Below, in pieces: positions 11,530-25,200 of a DNA stretch of 64,000 bases (position 1 is its first letter; each line of letters opens with the position of its first letter). Both the position numbers and the translations under genes were made by a program. Below the pieces are notes generated by a model. It worked only from the letters and a program-made list of their open reading frames with translations. It was not told the origin of the DNA and made no database searches. Source of the stretch: Tiliqua scincoides (Eukaryota > Chordata > Lepidosauria > Squamata > Scincidae); contig NC_089822.1 of the NCBI RefSeq assembly GCF_035046505.1, positions 127,282,807-127,346,806 of the forward strand. The letters run 5' to 3'.

Positions 11530-12635
11530 TCTGTGATGGCACCACAGCTATGGACCTCCCTCTTGTAGGAGAACTGGTGGGGGCCCTTCCTTACTGTATC
11601 ATTCTTGCTGCCTACTTGGGGGGGGGGGGACTCCTTGAATTTTTTAAAGATGGGTATGAACTTTTAAAATCAATAAAATAAATACTGTACAAACATCTAC
11701 CAGCCTTCAAAAGCATTTGCTGAGCAGGTCTACAAGGTATGATTTGCTGCAGCTCAAAATGCTGATGTGCTGTTAAAAGGTTTAAGTGTGTTAAGCATTT
11801 TAGATGCTTTCAATACATTTGAAATGCATTTGTTGAAAGTCACAGATTTTTTTTATTATGTTTAATAAATTTGAAATGCGCTTACTACAAGCATTTACTT
11901 TGTTAAACAGAAGAGATGTCTCTGAAGGGCTCCAGACTCCTCAAAGAACAGAGCCCTTCCTTCCAGGTAGCCTTTTGTTTTGTTTTCTTGCATGCTATCT
12001 CTCATTTTACCATTTTTTTTCCTGTGTAAACTCTTTATTTTTTATTTCTGGATCATGTTTACAAAGATATACTTTGAATACATGATCCAGTAAATGAAAA
12101 AAAATCCAAAAGTTAAAAAATAAATACAGTAAATAAAAATGCTCAGTGTAGCATAAAATTATTTGTTTATTTATTAGATTTGTATTTTGCCTTTCTCACC
12201 AAAGGGCACCTAAGGCGGCTAACAATCAATTTAAAATACAAACAAAGTAAGATACAAATAAACATTGAAAATAAAAACAATTAAAAACAATTAAAACAAG
12301 ATAGGTGTGATCAAATCCAAATCATTGACATAGTAAAGATGTTGCTCTCTTCTTATCAGAATATATGGAATTTTAACCAGAGGAAATCAAGATCATATTT
12401 GTACATAATTCACCATGTCACAAAATAAAAATTGATTTCAACCTTTCTCAAATTGAATTCGTTACAGTCTACAAAGTGTTGAGATAGGCACCTTTCCAGA
12501 AAGCTACTAGTGTAAATATGATTTAAGGTAAACATTACATTAGTGTAAACATTTCCTGAGAACAGAGCTGAAGCCAGACAAGCCTGTAAATTATTTGGAA
12601 TGCAAAAACTATTGGAAATTAAGGAGGAGTAGAGA
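11530..12635. other. Stretch without gene; LINE 3'-end-like segment at 12160-12300
   Basis: No exon is seen. 12160-12300 reads TTTGTATTTTGCCTTTCTC...AAGGCGGCTAACAA, the reverse complement of a common reptilian LINE 3' end, followed by AT-rich simple sequence. Confidence 0.4.
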
Positions 12636-12639
12636 GTGT

Positions 12640-13203
12640 TCTGACGGGCAGCCAAGTCCTGAGCTGCCAGGAGCTCCCAGGCTCGGCGGCTCCATGCAGG
12701 ACTCCCACCGGATCCTGTGCTTCCCGCGCTACCGTGGGAGGCACCTTGGAAGAAGGGGACATTCTTCCCTTTCTCTCGAGTAAGGGAAGCAGCCCCACAA
12801 TGGGGCTAATTACTTAAGTGCCGACCAAAAGGTTGGTGCTAAAGTAAAGGCACTTGTGTAGGGCGCACAGCCCTCCATGAGTGCCTTGGATTCTGCAGAG
12901 CTCAGCTCCGCAGATCCGCCTCTCCCCTGCCCCCGACATGCCTCCCGTCAGCCTCCCCCCTCCCCGGAACGCCTCCCCCATGCCCCCGGCCACGCCCCCT
13001 CCTCCCGTTCCGCAGCCCGGTGGTCTGGGTGACCTCCAAGCCATGGAACACGGGCCACCACAGCGCACTAGCCCAGCTCCGGTCGGCGCTGGGCTAGCTC
13101 CGGCGGGAGCCCAACAGTGAACCCCACAGTCTGTCAGAAACGGCATGTTTGTGACTGTTGTCCGCGGCGTGGAGCCGTGCTGCAGACCTCAGGATTGGGC
13201 TCT
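12640..13203. mobile_element. Harbinger-like element, GC-rich, about 560 bp
   Basis: Ends CAGCCAAGTCCTGAGCTGCC and CCTCAGGATTGGGCTC are inverted copies of the termini seen at 46558-47017. The GC-rich centre gives long shadow ORFs without domain signatures. Confidence 0.6.
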
Positions 13204-13207
13204 AAAA

Positions 13208-13385
13208 GGGCAATCCTAACCAACTATCCTTCACTGGCATAGCTGTATCAGTGGGGCATGTGCTGCATCCTGCAGTTGGGGGGGCAGTCATCGATGCCTC
13301 CTCAAGGTAAGACAATGTTTATTTCCTTACCTTGGGGTTGCATTGCCTTTATGTCGGTGCTGGAAAGTGGGTTAGGATTGCGCCC
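13208..13385. mobile_element. Harbinger-like MITE, about 178 bp
   Basis: Ends GGGCAATCCTAACCAACT and GGGTTAGGATTGCGCCC. It abuts the longer element on its left. No perfect target duplication (AAA versus TAA). Confidence 0.65.
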
Positions 13386-13536
13386 TAAGTTAAATTTTTT
13401 GAGGCAGATGTTGTTGCAATCAGAAAGCAGCCAGTACTTTTTTTTCGGTCGCTACTGAGGGGAGAGTATGATGAGCTTGAATTACAGTAATGTAAGAGAC
13501 AAAAAAATGGGGGCTGCACAGTGGCAAGATTTCTTA

Positions 13537-13710
13537 GGCCCAAATCCTGACTCACTTTCCTGCACCAGCATAGTGGTGCCAATGGGACATGTACTGCAAC
13601 CTGCTGTTGGGGGGCACTCACGGAGGCATCCTCAAAGCAAAGGAATGTTTGTTCCCTTGGAGCTGCATTGCCCTTATGTCAGTGCTGGAAAGTGGGTTAG
13701 GATTGCACCC
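13537..13710. mobile_element. Harbinger-like MITE with TTA target duplication
   Basis: Ends GGCCCAAATCCTGACTCACT and GTGGGTTAGGATTGCACCC with TTA on both sides (13534-13536, 13711-13713). Confidence 0.75.
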
Positions 13711-14186
13711 TTAATCTTATGAATACTACTACCAGCTAGGCACAGTAGGACCAACTATTGGAGAAGGTTCTGATTTCCACCCTTGGAAGATCTGTTATAA
13801 AATAGGCTGGATTAAACAACTGATAGGGATGTTTAGCTGTTAGGGACAAAGTACTGTACAGATTAAGTAACTCCTCCCCCAGGCCGCTTTTTAAAAGAAT
13901 GGAACTGTGCTGAGCGTCACAGAGAAAGAGAGCATTGGAAACACTGGCATGCAGTACAGTCCACTTGAAGAAAAGTAACTTTGATGCAGAGCGCAGTGAG
14001 ACCTCAAAAATTCACCTCCCAGGCCTCTCTGTGCCTTAGAAAGGGCCTTCCACCCTGCTGCCACTCCTGTGCTCAGAGTTATCCCTCCAGATGATGCTTT
14101 TCATTTTTTTTTTAAAGTTGTGTCTTCATTACATAGCATTTGCACGTAACATACCACTTGCTTGTCCTGTTAAAGTGAAGCTAGGG

Positions 14187-14421
14187 CAGCAGTTCCCAAA
14201 GTTCCCATGGTCACAGCACCCTTCTTCCATGGTGTTCTGTTGTGGCGGCTGCGCGCCAGCACTCCCCAGAGATCTTGCGAGAATAGCGTGATCTTGACCT
14301 GACTAGGATAGCGGTGCCCAGGAGAGCCAGGAAGATGATGCCACCAGGGGCATCCCGCTGCACCCCTGTGAGTTTGCCATGGCACCTCAGGGTGCCACAG
14401 TGCACAGGTTAGGAACCACTA
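14187..14421. mobile_element. hAT element, decayed
   Basis: Ends CAGCAGTTCCCAAAG and GGTTAGGAACCACTA are imperfect inverted repeats of the hAT type. Left flank AGCTAGGG; the right flank has diverged (AGCGACAG). Confidence 0.5.
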
Positions 14422-14424
14422 AGC

Positions 14425-16735
14425 GACAGCATTGAAAGTGTTAACCAATATTTTCAGGCATAGTAAGTGTTTAAAATTAGAAGTTGCACTAGCTGCTGAA
14501 TGTGAAAGCGCCATCTGGACTTGCAGAGCTCATGGTTTGTCGTGGCGTCCTTTGGCACCCGCCTTTAAAATAAGCTCAGGTAACAGGACTGGGAAGGATC
14601 ACTTGGAAAGTCACTGTCAATCAGAATAGGCAGTTCATCAGAAGCTTGACCAGTGTGGTGACTCAACATAAAGCAGCTATGTTTAATGCTTGGGGGCTTA
14701 CAGATAGGTTTTATTTTTCCTAGTTTAAAATCTGTAATGAGATATAACACAATTTTGGCAAAATGTGTTGCATTCAAAAGATCTGCCTTTTCACCATTTT
14801 CCAGACTTTGCTTTTGAAACTCAGCTTTGAGGGACTCTTTTAAAGAAAGCAAACATATTGGTGTGCTCACTTCAGTTATCTTACTCTTTTCTTCCTTCCT
14901 AAACCCCTTAAATAAACAGAAACTGGAATTTTGAAATAACAAGAGCAATTAGAACTGTGGTACATGTCACTGTTGTAGCAGATCATTGTAGCTCTGGTTG
15001 GGAGTGGAACGGAGAGTGGGGAGCCAACAAGTACTCTTTTTCCTGGCACCGATTGACAATTCCCATGCCAGGCTTGCTTATCAAAGCATTTAGCCACTGT
15101 CTGGGTGAGCAGATTGCTGTTTACCCCAGAGAAGACTCAGCAACGAAACCTGATAAAGCTACATCAGCAGCACTCATCCAGGACTTCCTGTTAGCTCGAC
15201 CATTAGCCTTACTATAAAAGAGCTTTATGGCCGGAAAGGACTCACAATGACTAAATGCTGTGTTTTCTTGCTTGTAGTCCCAGGTGAGAGCAGCAGGCCC
15301 ACCTGCCATAGGATCCCCCATCCTAGTGCAAGAGGTTTAAATAAGGGGAAAGAAACATAGTCAAATGGTTAGCACACTGTGTGCATCCTGAAGAATATGA
15401 TGAATGACCTGTTTTCCCCGTGATCTTACAATTTTTTCTATGTTTTGGAACACTGAACTCCTCAGGAACTCCTCTGTAGGTTCAGCAATTTATGAAAACT
15501 GCTGAGGCACTATCTTGCAAGCAAACTATTCTTTGATTGGAAACTGCATTATTCCCCAAACATGTGCTGTTTACCAATTCAGCTTCCCTTCCTGTCTGGC
15601 ATGGTTACCCATCCCCCATCCAGGATTGGCATGCACTTAGAGATTGGACAGCCAAAGTTGTCCATCTAGGTGGGGGGAGGGGCAGGATGTAGTATCCAGG
15701 TGGGTTCCACTCCTCCAAGTAACATGATGACATCATCAAAGCAAGGTTATATATTTCCCAGCCTACAGGAAGTGTTCTTTGCTAGTCTCCTCAGTGACCC
15801 ATATGTTGGGAGCTCAAAGGTTACTCACAAGTGCAAGAACTGGGGCTTCCTTGAGCAATGGAAGTATCTTATACTAGGGAATGTTTAATAGATGAGCTCT
15901 TTTTTATCTGGCCTCCCTGTTAAGAAGCTCTCTGGGTGGACTTGAGCACCTTATGACCTCTTAGCCAAACTTGTCTCATAGATGAAGCTGCACCTATGAG
16001 CTTTTTTAAAGGGCAGGATGCAGATGTAAGTGCGATGAATCTTTACTTGGACAATATTGTGACACCAGTTCAAATACTTTTAACACTAGATTGGACACAT
16101 TAATGGAAGACAGCAGGTGTACAGGCAAGAAGCAGCAGTGGACAAGGTGGACTTGGAATAAGCAGGATTTATTTAGCTTGACCCTATCCATGTTTACTTG
16201 GAAGTGCCACTGATTTAGTAAGACTTGCTTCCAAGGAACTCATGGGATTGCAATCCCAAACAGCAATTCTATGCATGCTTTACTTGGGAATAAGACCCAT
16301 ATCAGTGGGATATGCTTCTGAGTAAGTGTGCTTAGGATGGTGCTGTTCACTATGGAAGGCATTTTGCTTGGAGATACAGGCTGAAGCAGATACTGTAGCT
16401 GGGTTCTGGAAACAGCAGTGAAGAGGTTAATACCACCGTGAAGTACCCAGGCTTGCAAGGCCATGAGTGACTCAGAGCAGGAAGCTGGACTGCCAACAGC
16501 TGTCAGCTGGCCTGGGAATCAATGGCATTGCAGGATGGGGGAAGAATAGCCTCTTACAAAGAACTTCTGAGCTGGCAACCGCTTGGCCCTCCCTGCATGT
16601 GTTTCCCTTACTTGTTGTTTCCTTGCCGTGGGAGACTGCATTTGTGCTCATGCTTACCTGCTCCTCTCCTCCAGTTCCTCATGACAGAGGACAGAGGTCA
16701 TGGTGAGAGGTGATTTAAAAACAAATTTAACACAA
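14425..16735. other. Probable MYO1A intron 1, nothing coding seen
   Basis: No exon with credible splice sites is recognised. 16250-16350 holds words of a lizard repeat (CTTACTTGGGAATAAGACCC). The remainder looks unique. Confidence 0.4.
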
Positions 16736-16739
16736 TGGA

Positions 16740-16995
16740 GTCTTGTGACGCTTTGAATGCTGGCAGATTTATGCACTTTCTTAGACTAGAGCTTGTTGGA
16801 TCAGATGTAAGATAAAACAGATATCCTCATCTGGTGGATATGTATAAGCTCTATCCAATTGAGGATTACACTTTATGCATAGAACAAAGTGGGCCGTAAT
16901 GCACGCAAGTTTATGCCGCAATAAATTCATTAATCTTTAGAAGTGCCACAGGACTCTTATTTTTGCTCCAACAGGCTAACACGGAAACTGTACCC
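16740..16995. repeat. Old interspersed amniote repeat
   Basis: Segments TTTATGCCGCAATAAATTCA and GTGCCACAGGACTCTTATTT then CAACAGGCTAACACGG are forms of a repeat widespread in reptiles. A second fragment lies near 45085-45165 (GGGCTGTAGTCCATGAAAGC). I do not name the family. Confidence 0.5.
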
Positions 16996-17027
16996 CATGT
17001 GGAAATATTTTCTTAAAATTCTGGATT

Positions 17028-17410
17028 TTTGTTGGCAACCTTCAGTCTCGAAAGACTATGGTATCGCGCTCTGAATGGTGGTTCTGGAACAGCGTCTAGT
17101 GTGGCTGAAAAGGCCAATTCGGGAGTGACAATCCCTTCCACACCGGGAGCAAATGCAGTCTGTCCCTGGTCTGTCTCCCTGGCTATGGGCCTTCCTTCTT
17201 TGCCTCTTTGCCTCAGTCTGTTGGCCAAGTGTCTCTTCAAACTGGGAAAGGCCATGCTGCACAGCCTGCCTCCAAGTGGGCTGCTCAGAGGCCAGGGTTT
17301 CCCACCTGTTGAGGTCCACTCTTAAGGCCTTCAGTTCCCTCTTGCAGATGTCTTTGTATCGCAGCTGTGATTTACCTTGCACGAGTTCTCCATAGAGGAG
17401 ATCCTTCTGG
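17028..17410 (-). mobile_element. 5'-truncated LINE 3' end with C-terminal zinc-finger region
   Basis: On the minus strand it encodes RYKDICKRELKALRVDLNRW then ETLASEQ, and further a Cys/His cluster CICSRCGRDCHSRIGLFSH then TRRC, the known C-terminal end of a vertebrate non-LTR retrotransposon ORF. The 3' end is near 17028 on this strand. A 12-bp target duplication AAATTCTGGATT flanks it (17016-17027, 17411-17422), so this is one 383-bp, 5'-truncated insertion. The reading frame is still open over the copy, suggesting moderate age. Its 3' terminal 35 bases are shared with the 5S-headed SINEs at 29029 and 37322. The clade is not assigned. Confidence 0.8.
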
Positions 17411-17424
17411 AAATTCTGGATTAA

Positions 17425-19100
17425 TTAATCTGAAATAATACCCCTGACCTGGTTCAGCTAGGGTACTGGAATTCAGACTTCCAAAATGTGGTCTCAAGAT
17501 CTTGTCTTCCATATGTGCTATTTGCCCGGGGGTGGGGGGGTGAGAGAGCATCTCTTTTCTCCAATAAGAGCTTCTTACTCCAGAACAAATAGTGCATATG
17601 GGAGGGAGGATCCAGATTGTCCAACTCCAGAACTACTACACTATCCACCTGTTTCTCTCACCTGATCTGCCAAGCAAATGCTACTTGCCTGAGACCAAAC
17701 CCTGCAGGTGAATTCCCCATCCAGGAAACACCTATAAGGTTCCCAAACTGTGAGCTGTGGCTCCCCAGGAAGCCGCAAAAACCAGCCAGGGGAACGGCAG
17801 AATCCTCACAAAAACCCCACCTCCCTATACAATGCATATATAATGGGGAGTCACAACCAATGGCCCAGTAGGTCAAGGGAGCTGCCAGTCAAAAATGTTG
17901 GAAACCACTGAAGGGCATTGAGGTTCTTCTGTGTCAAATCCCTGGTTTCCATTCCACCTTTAGGCAAAACCATTGAGACAGACTCATTCATAGTAATCAA
18001 GGAGTCAGGGCAGGCCCATCTATGGGATCTCCAGTTCTCTAGTGCACCATTCTCTTTTCTTCCACCCTGCCCCCCTTCCTTTTCCAATCCAGGGAGTGGA
18101 AGGAACAGAGACCGGCACATTATCAGGTAAGGGGAACAGCATTTGTCATGTTGCCTCAGGCACCTGTGGGAGGCTTGGGCCAGCCCTGCAAATGGCAAAC
18201 GCACAAAATCCTACCCAAGAGGGTACTATCGACTGATCTTAAACATCATGGTGGTCTCTGATGTCTGTATCTGGGCAACTAAATAAAAACTCATGTAACG
18301 GTTGTTTCCCTATTAATTGGAACATTCTCACAATACAATGTTAACTTAAAGACACACACTATTAGAGTAATTTTTTAGAAGAGGATGAGTTAATCTGGAG
18401 TGATTTAGCAATGGCAAAATGACTTCATCAAGAGTACAGTGCTTTTTGCATCTTTTATTGTGAAGGAACTATCGACTGTGTCAGGATCTGGACAAAATGG
18501 AACAGCAACCTGAGACAGACAGTTGGTTTATATTTATATGGTTGTTGCTGGTTCTGTGTCTTATGTATCAATCAGTTCTGTCTGTCTGCAGTAGCTTTGC
18601 ACATTTCACTATAGGAAGGCCTCTGTTTCTGTGGCAAGTATCATCTGAATTCCTTTTTTAGCAAAGCAAAGCGTAACACTCCCCAGTTCTACCTGATAGT
18701 CTTCTGCCTGTGAAACCCTCCCCAAAATAAGAACAAATTAAAAATGACCAAAGTAAAAACATTTAATTTTATCAATTTCCTATTTTTTTCATGCGTAGTG
18801 TTAGTTGCCTGTGTTGTACATACTCATATACCTGTTTGCAGAAACAATTTTAACTTTGAATTTAATTGTTCTTGTGCAGATACGGAACCTAAATGCCTGA
18901 TCTGTTTGGTATTCCAAATTATGACTAATAAATGTGATTTATATTGTGAATTCAGTTACTTATAGTTGCTAATTTCAAATATATGGTTGGGTTCGTATGG
19001 CTTGCCATGAATGCACCCCTTGGCACATCACCCCTACCAGGTCACCATTCCTTTAGAAGTCTGTCTGAAGGGGACTAACCTAGTTGTTCCGCCTTCTCTC
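17425..19100. other. Probable MYO1A intron 1, nothing coding seen
   Basis: No recognised repeat family or exon. The AT-rich 18250-19000 region ends in the pyrimidine tract of the MYO1A exon 1 acceptor. Confidence 0.4.
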
Positions 19101-19147
19101 AGGTTGCTGTTGATATTTGGAATTCCTTTCACCCCCTCCCCTAAACC

Positions 19148-19267
19148 ATGGAGGCTATGGCTGTACTTGACACCATTGGGGTGGGAGACCTCGTGCTCCT
19201 GGATCCTCTGACAGAAGATACAGTGATGCAGAACCTGGAGAAACGCTTCCAGCACAAGGAAATCTAT
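19148..19267 (+). CDS. MYO1A: MYO1A coding exon 1 (residues 1-40, start codon)
   Basis: The ATG at 19148 sits in a good Kozak context (AACCATGG). The reading [20 protein letters not shown] matches the N terminus of MYO1A/MYO1B, where VGDLVLLEPL is typical. The next in-frame ATG (codon 4) is a weaker alternative start. The exon probably begins at 19103 after a pyrimidine-rich acceptor (ttctctcag), which gives 45 bases of 5' UTR. The donor is gtaaga at 19268, phase 0. Confidence 0.93.
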
Positions 19268-22200
19268 GTAAGAATGACTTAGGACAGGGGAAATCACTGA
19301 GCAGCTGAGAGCTTTTCTACTTTAGGGTGGAAACTGGAGGTTTGGAGTTCTCAGACCCACTTTTCCTGTGATGCTAGAAGTGGAAGCTTGATGAAAATGG
19401 GAAAAGATGGATGGAGAGGATGATGGAGAAAGAGAAATGCCTTGTATAGTTGGGAAAGAAATTCAAACTTGGTTAAGCACACATACTACTTATTAACCAG
19501 GGACAGTCCCTATTTGCTTGTACCTGTCCCTGTTAAATTACTATCCCGTTTCATTCACATTTCTCCTTCTGAAAGGGACAATTTTCAGTAGGAAGATGGC
19601 ACAGGGGGAAATGTTCCCTCCACCTGCTCTATTGCCCCAATCGGGATTCTGCCTCCCCCTGCAGCCCCAATCACCCAATTCAAAAAGGCAATTAAAATGA
19701 CTTCTGCATTGACCTCTGCTGTTATGTGTAACAAACATGGAAGCAAAAGGTCGGAAATGAATTTGGTTGTATAGAAAGAAGCAGCAATACCCTGCACAGC
19801 TGCTATCTGGAAACTCAACTGAGTGACCAAACAAGGGAAAACAGGGACAGAAGCATGTACCCCAAACAGGGTCACTCATTTTTCAGCTGGCCTCTGTAGC
19901 TGTGCCTTTAGCAATAGTTTGATGTGTAAACATTAGCAGATTTATATCCATGCTGCGGCAAGCACCACCTGCTGATTTCTACAGGTGAAGTTGCAGTTCA
20001 AGGCACAAGAGCTGGATAATTTTTCTTGGTCAGTTAGCATCTCAAGGGATGGGGAGGGAGGGAGGAAGCTGGGCCAAGGCAAAGGAAGGTGAGGCAAAGC
20101 CAGCAGGAAGGGAACCATGGTCCACACACTCCATTTCATCCTGTCTTTGTGGTCACATTTCCACACACCATTTGATCAGCCTCTTGGTAGTAATAATAAT
20201 ATTCTTGACCTAGACATACATTGGAAACGTGGTGATCTCAGTGAATCCGTATGAGCCACTGCCCATTTACTCAGAAGCGACGGTGGAGGAGTATAAGAAC
20301 TGTAACTTCTTTGCTGTGAAACCCCACATGTAAGTGAGATCCTGTAGGAGTGTGAAAACTCAATGAATGGACAGTTTTAGGGAAAGAGCATCTGCTTTGC
20401 ATGTAGATTGTCCCAGGTTCAGTCCCTGGCATTTCTAGGTAGAGCATGGAAAGACACCTTGCCTGAAACCCCGAAGAGTTGCTGCTAGCCAGTGCAGACA
20501 ATGCTGAACTAGGTAGACAAAGCATCTGACTCGGTATAAAGCAGATGCACATGTTTAGATGGGTTGCTGGAGGTGCTGCTGGAAATCCAGCCGATCCTCC
20601 TAATAGATCTCCACTCCCCCCTCCCCCCACAGCTTTGCCATTGCTGATGACGCCTACCGTTCACTGAGAGACCAGGACAAAGATCAGTGTGTTCTTATCA
20701 CTGGTGAAAGTGGAGCTGGAAAAACAGGTGAGACTTTGCGGTGGGGTGGGGGTGGGGGACATTGTGCAGCAGGAGAACAGGGATGTGTCTATGAACAGTT
20801 ACTTGTCAGAGGAAAAGATGAAGGGGGGCAATCAAGGGAAGCCAAAAGAGCTGGGAGGAGAGACAGGGTTTCTAGAGGGAAAATATGTTCTACAACAGGG
20901 TGTTCCACCTTTTGGCAGCTGGGGGGTTGCATTACCCTTGTGTGATCCCTGGCTGGCTGACCTGGAAGTATTTAGTGGTGATGTGATGATGTCACCACCA
21001 ATTACTTCCACATTCTGAGCCTGCTGAAGTCATGTGGCAGGCTCAGGACACAAGCACGGAGGCAGCAGTGGTGCAGTGGGGCTTTTCTATCTCCTTGCCA
21101 CACCATTCTGGCTTCTCCAAAGGAGAAGCTGCAACAGCACGACAGGGAACTGAAAAGCCACCAGCATGCCCTGCCCCATTGGAACTAACAAATGTAAAGG
21201 CACTGTGGAGCACCTTAGCACTTATCTAAGCGGGGCAAGGCATGCTGGGAGAGGGTGTTCTCATGAGGCTGGCCTGTTGGGGGGAATGGGGGGATTGCAT
21301 GCCATCCTGAGGGCTGCCGTAACAGGCCTCATGGTCTGCATGTGGTCTGCAGGCCAGGACCTATGAGAGGAATTTTGTCAGAGGGTACGAAGTTTCTTCT
21401 GCACCTCTTCCCAAAGGGGAAGGGGGACAATGGGGGCAGGCAGAACGGGGGGCAAAATAGAGCAGAGGAGGGTGCTGACAGCCACAATGGTCTTTGGAGC
21501 TCAGGTCTACTAGGCTTCTTGATGCAGAGCCCAGGACTACCGGACCATGCGGCATTAGCAGCTATATAAAGTGATACAGAAAAGCAAACACACTCCCAAG
21601 TCTCTCTAAAATTTTTGAAATATAGAAAATTGATTGTAGAAAATTAGCATCATTGTATTGAGGCTCACACTAGAATGGATCAAAATGAACTTCTGCAGCA
21701 GCTGTAGCCCCACAGCCGGGTCTCTCAGCTTCTATACACTCCTTCATGGTTATGGTATCCACAAGCCAAAGAGCTACTGTAGCAGGCCAGTTTCCTCCCA
21801 GATTTGACACTGTGTTAAGGAGGGTCATGGGTGCTTTCCTGGGCCTGGTGTGTATGGCTTGCAGCAGCAGTTAGCACTACATGCACGTGGTGGTGCCCCA
21901 GCATTATGCGCTGGCAGCGAATTCAGGTGAGACAGGAAAATGTCAGGTCCCAGGAACTTTCTGAGCCTCCTCCTTTAGCTCCTGGGCCCCCTTTCTGACC
22001 CTGGGCCCGGGTACAAATTACCCCCTTTACCCCCTCTCCTAGGCCCTGCTACAGGCCATGTGTTGAGCTGTTCTAGAACCTAACTGGCACACAGTTTGTG
22101 GCATGTTTTATAGTTGTCAACTTTAAATGATCAGAGGTGAACTGGCAAATTCATGACGTAGGATTGCAGAAGCAGTGGTGAGGTAAAAGGATTAAAATGG

Positions 22201-25200
22201 GATGGTGGTGGATGTACTTGAGAGCCAGCATGCCGATGAGGAATCCCATTTTCAAATCCCCGTTTGGCCATGAAGCTAACTGGGTGACCTTGGGCCAGAA
22301 AGTTTCAGAATGGATAGTATTCATTTTTGAGCCCCATTCTTTGTTAACTAGTCTGATACTGCTTCTCTGACGCAACTATCTGCAGGACATGAGATTTCCC
22401 TGTTTTTTTCATCCACACCACCTGATACAAATGGCTTGTTCCCAGTCCCTGATATCTCACATAAACCATTACAACATCTAACATACATGTTACATTACAT
22501 TACATATCTCACATAAAAACCATAAACAATTTTATATGCACCCCTGAGCAAAAGCATGTGTCCACGGAGAGCAGCAAAAACAAAGTAGGAGGTGCTTCCA
22601 GCCACACTTCAGTTCCAATGCAGACTCCAGTCACTGTTCCCCACACTTTTTCTCCACCAGAGGCCAGCAAGCAAGTGATGTCCTACGTGGCAGCCGTATG
22701 CGGGAAAGGGGAGCAGGTGAATCGAGTCAAGGAACAACTGCTACAGTCCAACCCTGTATTGGAAGGTATGTTCCTGCTGCCTCTTTTCTAGGTAATGGGA
22801 CAAGGATAGAGGTGCAGGACAGAACCAATGGCAAATTTAACGTAATATGTATATTGGCTCCCGAAGAACTCCCATGCTACCCTAAGCATTCCGTCAGATC
22901 CTGGCCATGTGGTTTTTAGCTCCATGGCAAATTTTGGCCCTCATAGGTCACTCCATCTTTTTTTCTGTTTTAAACCTTAGCTTTCCTCATGCTCTCAACT
23001 TGCATTTGCAGGGCCGGTTCATCCTTGAGGCCAGCTGATGCAAGTTGCATCAGCAGCAGATTGCGAGAGGTCCAAGGGGGCAGTGGATTTGGGGTGTTTT
23101 TCTGCAGTCACTGCCCCCCTCCAACCTGCCACCAGTGCAAGCCACCATGATCTGCATCCTCCTTGCTTGAAGTAGATCATTTCCCTCCTTACTGTGCTCC
23201 TCATGTTATTATAATTTGAAAAATTTATACCCTGTCTTTCCCATGCTGAAGCAAATGCCCAACGTAGCTTACGAAGTTCCACAATACATGTACAATATGC
23301 ATCAACAATAAATGAAATAATTAAACACATAGACATGCAAACACACAGTAGAGCCATGGGTGTGGGTTGGTCCAGAAAGAAGCAGCCAAGCCACAGCACT
23401 ATTAAATCATGCTATCTCTAGTTTTACAGAAGTTAAGGACTGAATCCCCTCTGGTTCTTTCTAATTTGAGCACAGATCCATAGTGAAAAAAGCTGAATAG
23501 GAACAAGTATGTGGAAGCTCTCCTAAATTATCCATGTGCATCTGGGAAATCCTGGGCTGTGAAGCTGAAAGCTTGAGTTGTCATAATCCCTTGATCGTTA
23601 AACTGCAGAGATACCTGTTTGTCCCCCAATGGTTGCTACCTGTTCTTTCCACAACCTAGCCCTGTGATGTCAAGCTGAGTTGGTTGGAACATTCCTGGAG
23701 AACTGTCCAACTCCTTACCTGTCTTCTTTCTCTTTCCACCTTGTAGCCTTTGGGAATGCCAAAACCATCCGCAATGACAACTCTTCGCGATTTGTAAGTA
23801 ATTTTCAATGAGGAATGTTGGCATAGCTTGTATTACAGGAACATGTTTTGGGAGTCAAATGTGTGTTATTATTATGTCAGGGACATAACAGAACAGCCTG
23901 TTCTGTTCTGTGGGTTTGGATTGCCCAGGAAAAAGGGGCATGCTCACCTGGAAACCCCCTTTAGGGTGGAGGCAAATGGGCTGGCAAACTGCAAGGGTGA
24001 GGGAGCTGACGTGAACCATTCACTTGCTAGGCGAGGGGTTTTCTGCCCCAAATGTAGGGAGAGCTCGATCCCTCCTCTCTCTGGTTGAAAACCAAGTTGA
24101 GATGCTTGTAATCTCTGAAGGATGTTAGACGTACCCCAAATTGGTTTTCCTTCTGACTCTCCTTTTCTTCTTAGGGCAAATACATGGATATTGAGTTTGA
24201 CTTCAAGGGTGATCCATTAGGTGGTGTCATCAGCAATTGTGAGTATGAACTTCCATAGCTGCCAAGCAAAGGGGCCTCCTTCAGTCGTCCTTTCCTCCTG
24301 CATAGAGCTTACAGATTTCAAAAGGGTGGAGGGGCTGCATGGATGTGGCAGAAGGGAGAAATGTTTGACATCTTTGTCTTCTATTCAAATTTGTGCCTTT
24401 TTGTTTTTCAGTCACAGATTACCTTGCTCAGCCCTTAGATATCTTAAAGCTAATCTGGTTCCCTTCACAGAGGATCATCCAGTATCCTGGATACATCAAA
24501 AGGGACATTGTGTCCATGGGCCCAGCACTGAAAACAAAAACTGACTCTCTCTCTCCATGATAAAGGCACTCTACATTCTCAGAAACACTTTGTCCAAGTT
24601 GTCAGAATTTTGGAAATCAAATGTTAGCAACCCTACACTGGCAATGCAGATAATGCCAAAGGGGCATTCTCCAGCTGCCTTGTGCTCTTCCAACCTTTGC
24701 CTCTCTGTTTCCTTCATCCCACATTGACTGTCAGACCTACTTGAGAAATCCCGGGTGGTGCATCATGTCAAGGGAGAGAGGAACTTCCACATCTTCTACC
24801 AACTGCTGTCTGGAGGTTCTGACCAGCTGCTCAGTACGTTCACACTGCTGCTGCTGCTTCTGTGGGGTCAGGCCTTGTGCCACAGGGCGGGAGGGGGGGG
24901 GAGGAAGTATCTCTTTGAACTGAGGAAAATGTGTAAGGATTCATCCACATGGTTTAACAGACTGTGTGGGAAGTTTGGGAAGTTTGTTATTGGGGGATTT
25001 CAAGGCAGCCTAGTGAGGTATGAAGCATAGTGGGCAGAACTGGATAATGGGGATTAAAATGGATTGGGAACTCATCAAGGATTGAGCCAGAAGCTAGCTA
25101 AAAGTATGCATTTTACAGCCCAGTCTTATCCTTATTTCATGATCTGCTGCCTTAAGCCCAGTTACGATGGTGTGTAAGGCATGCTGCTGTCAGGCTCTCT

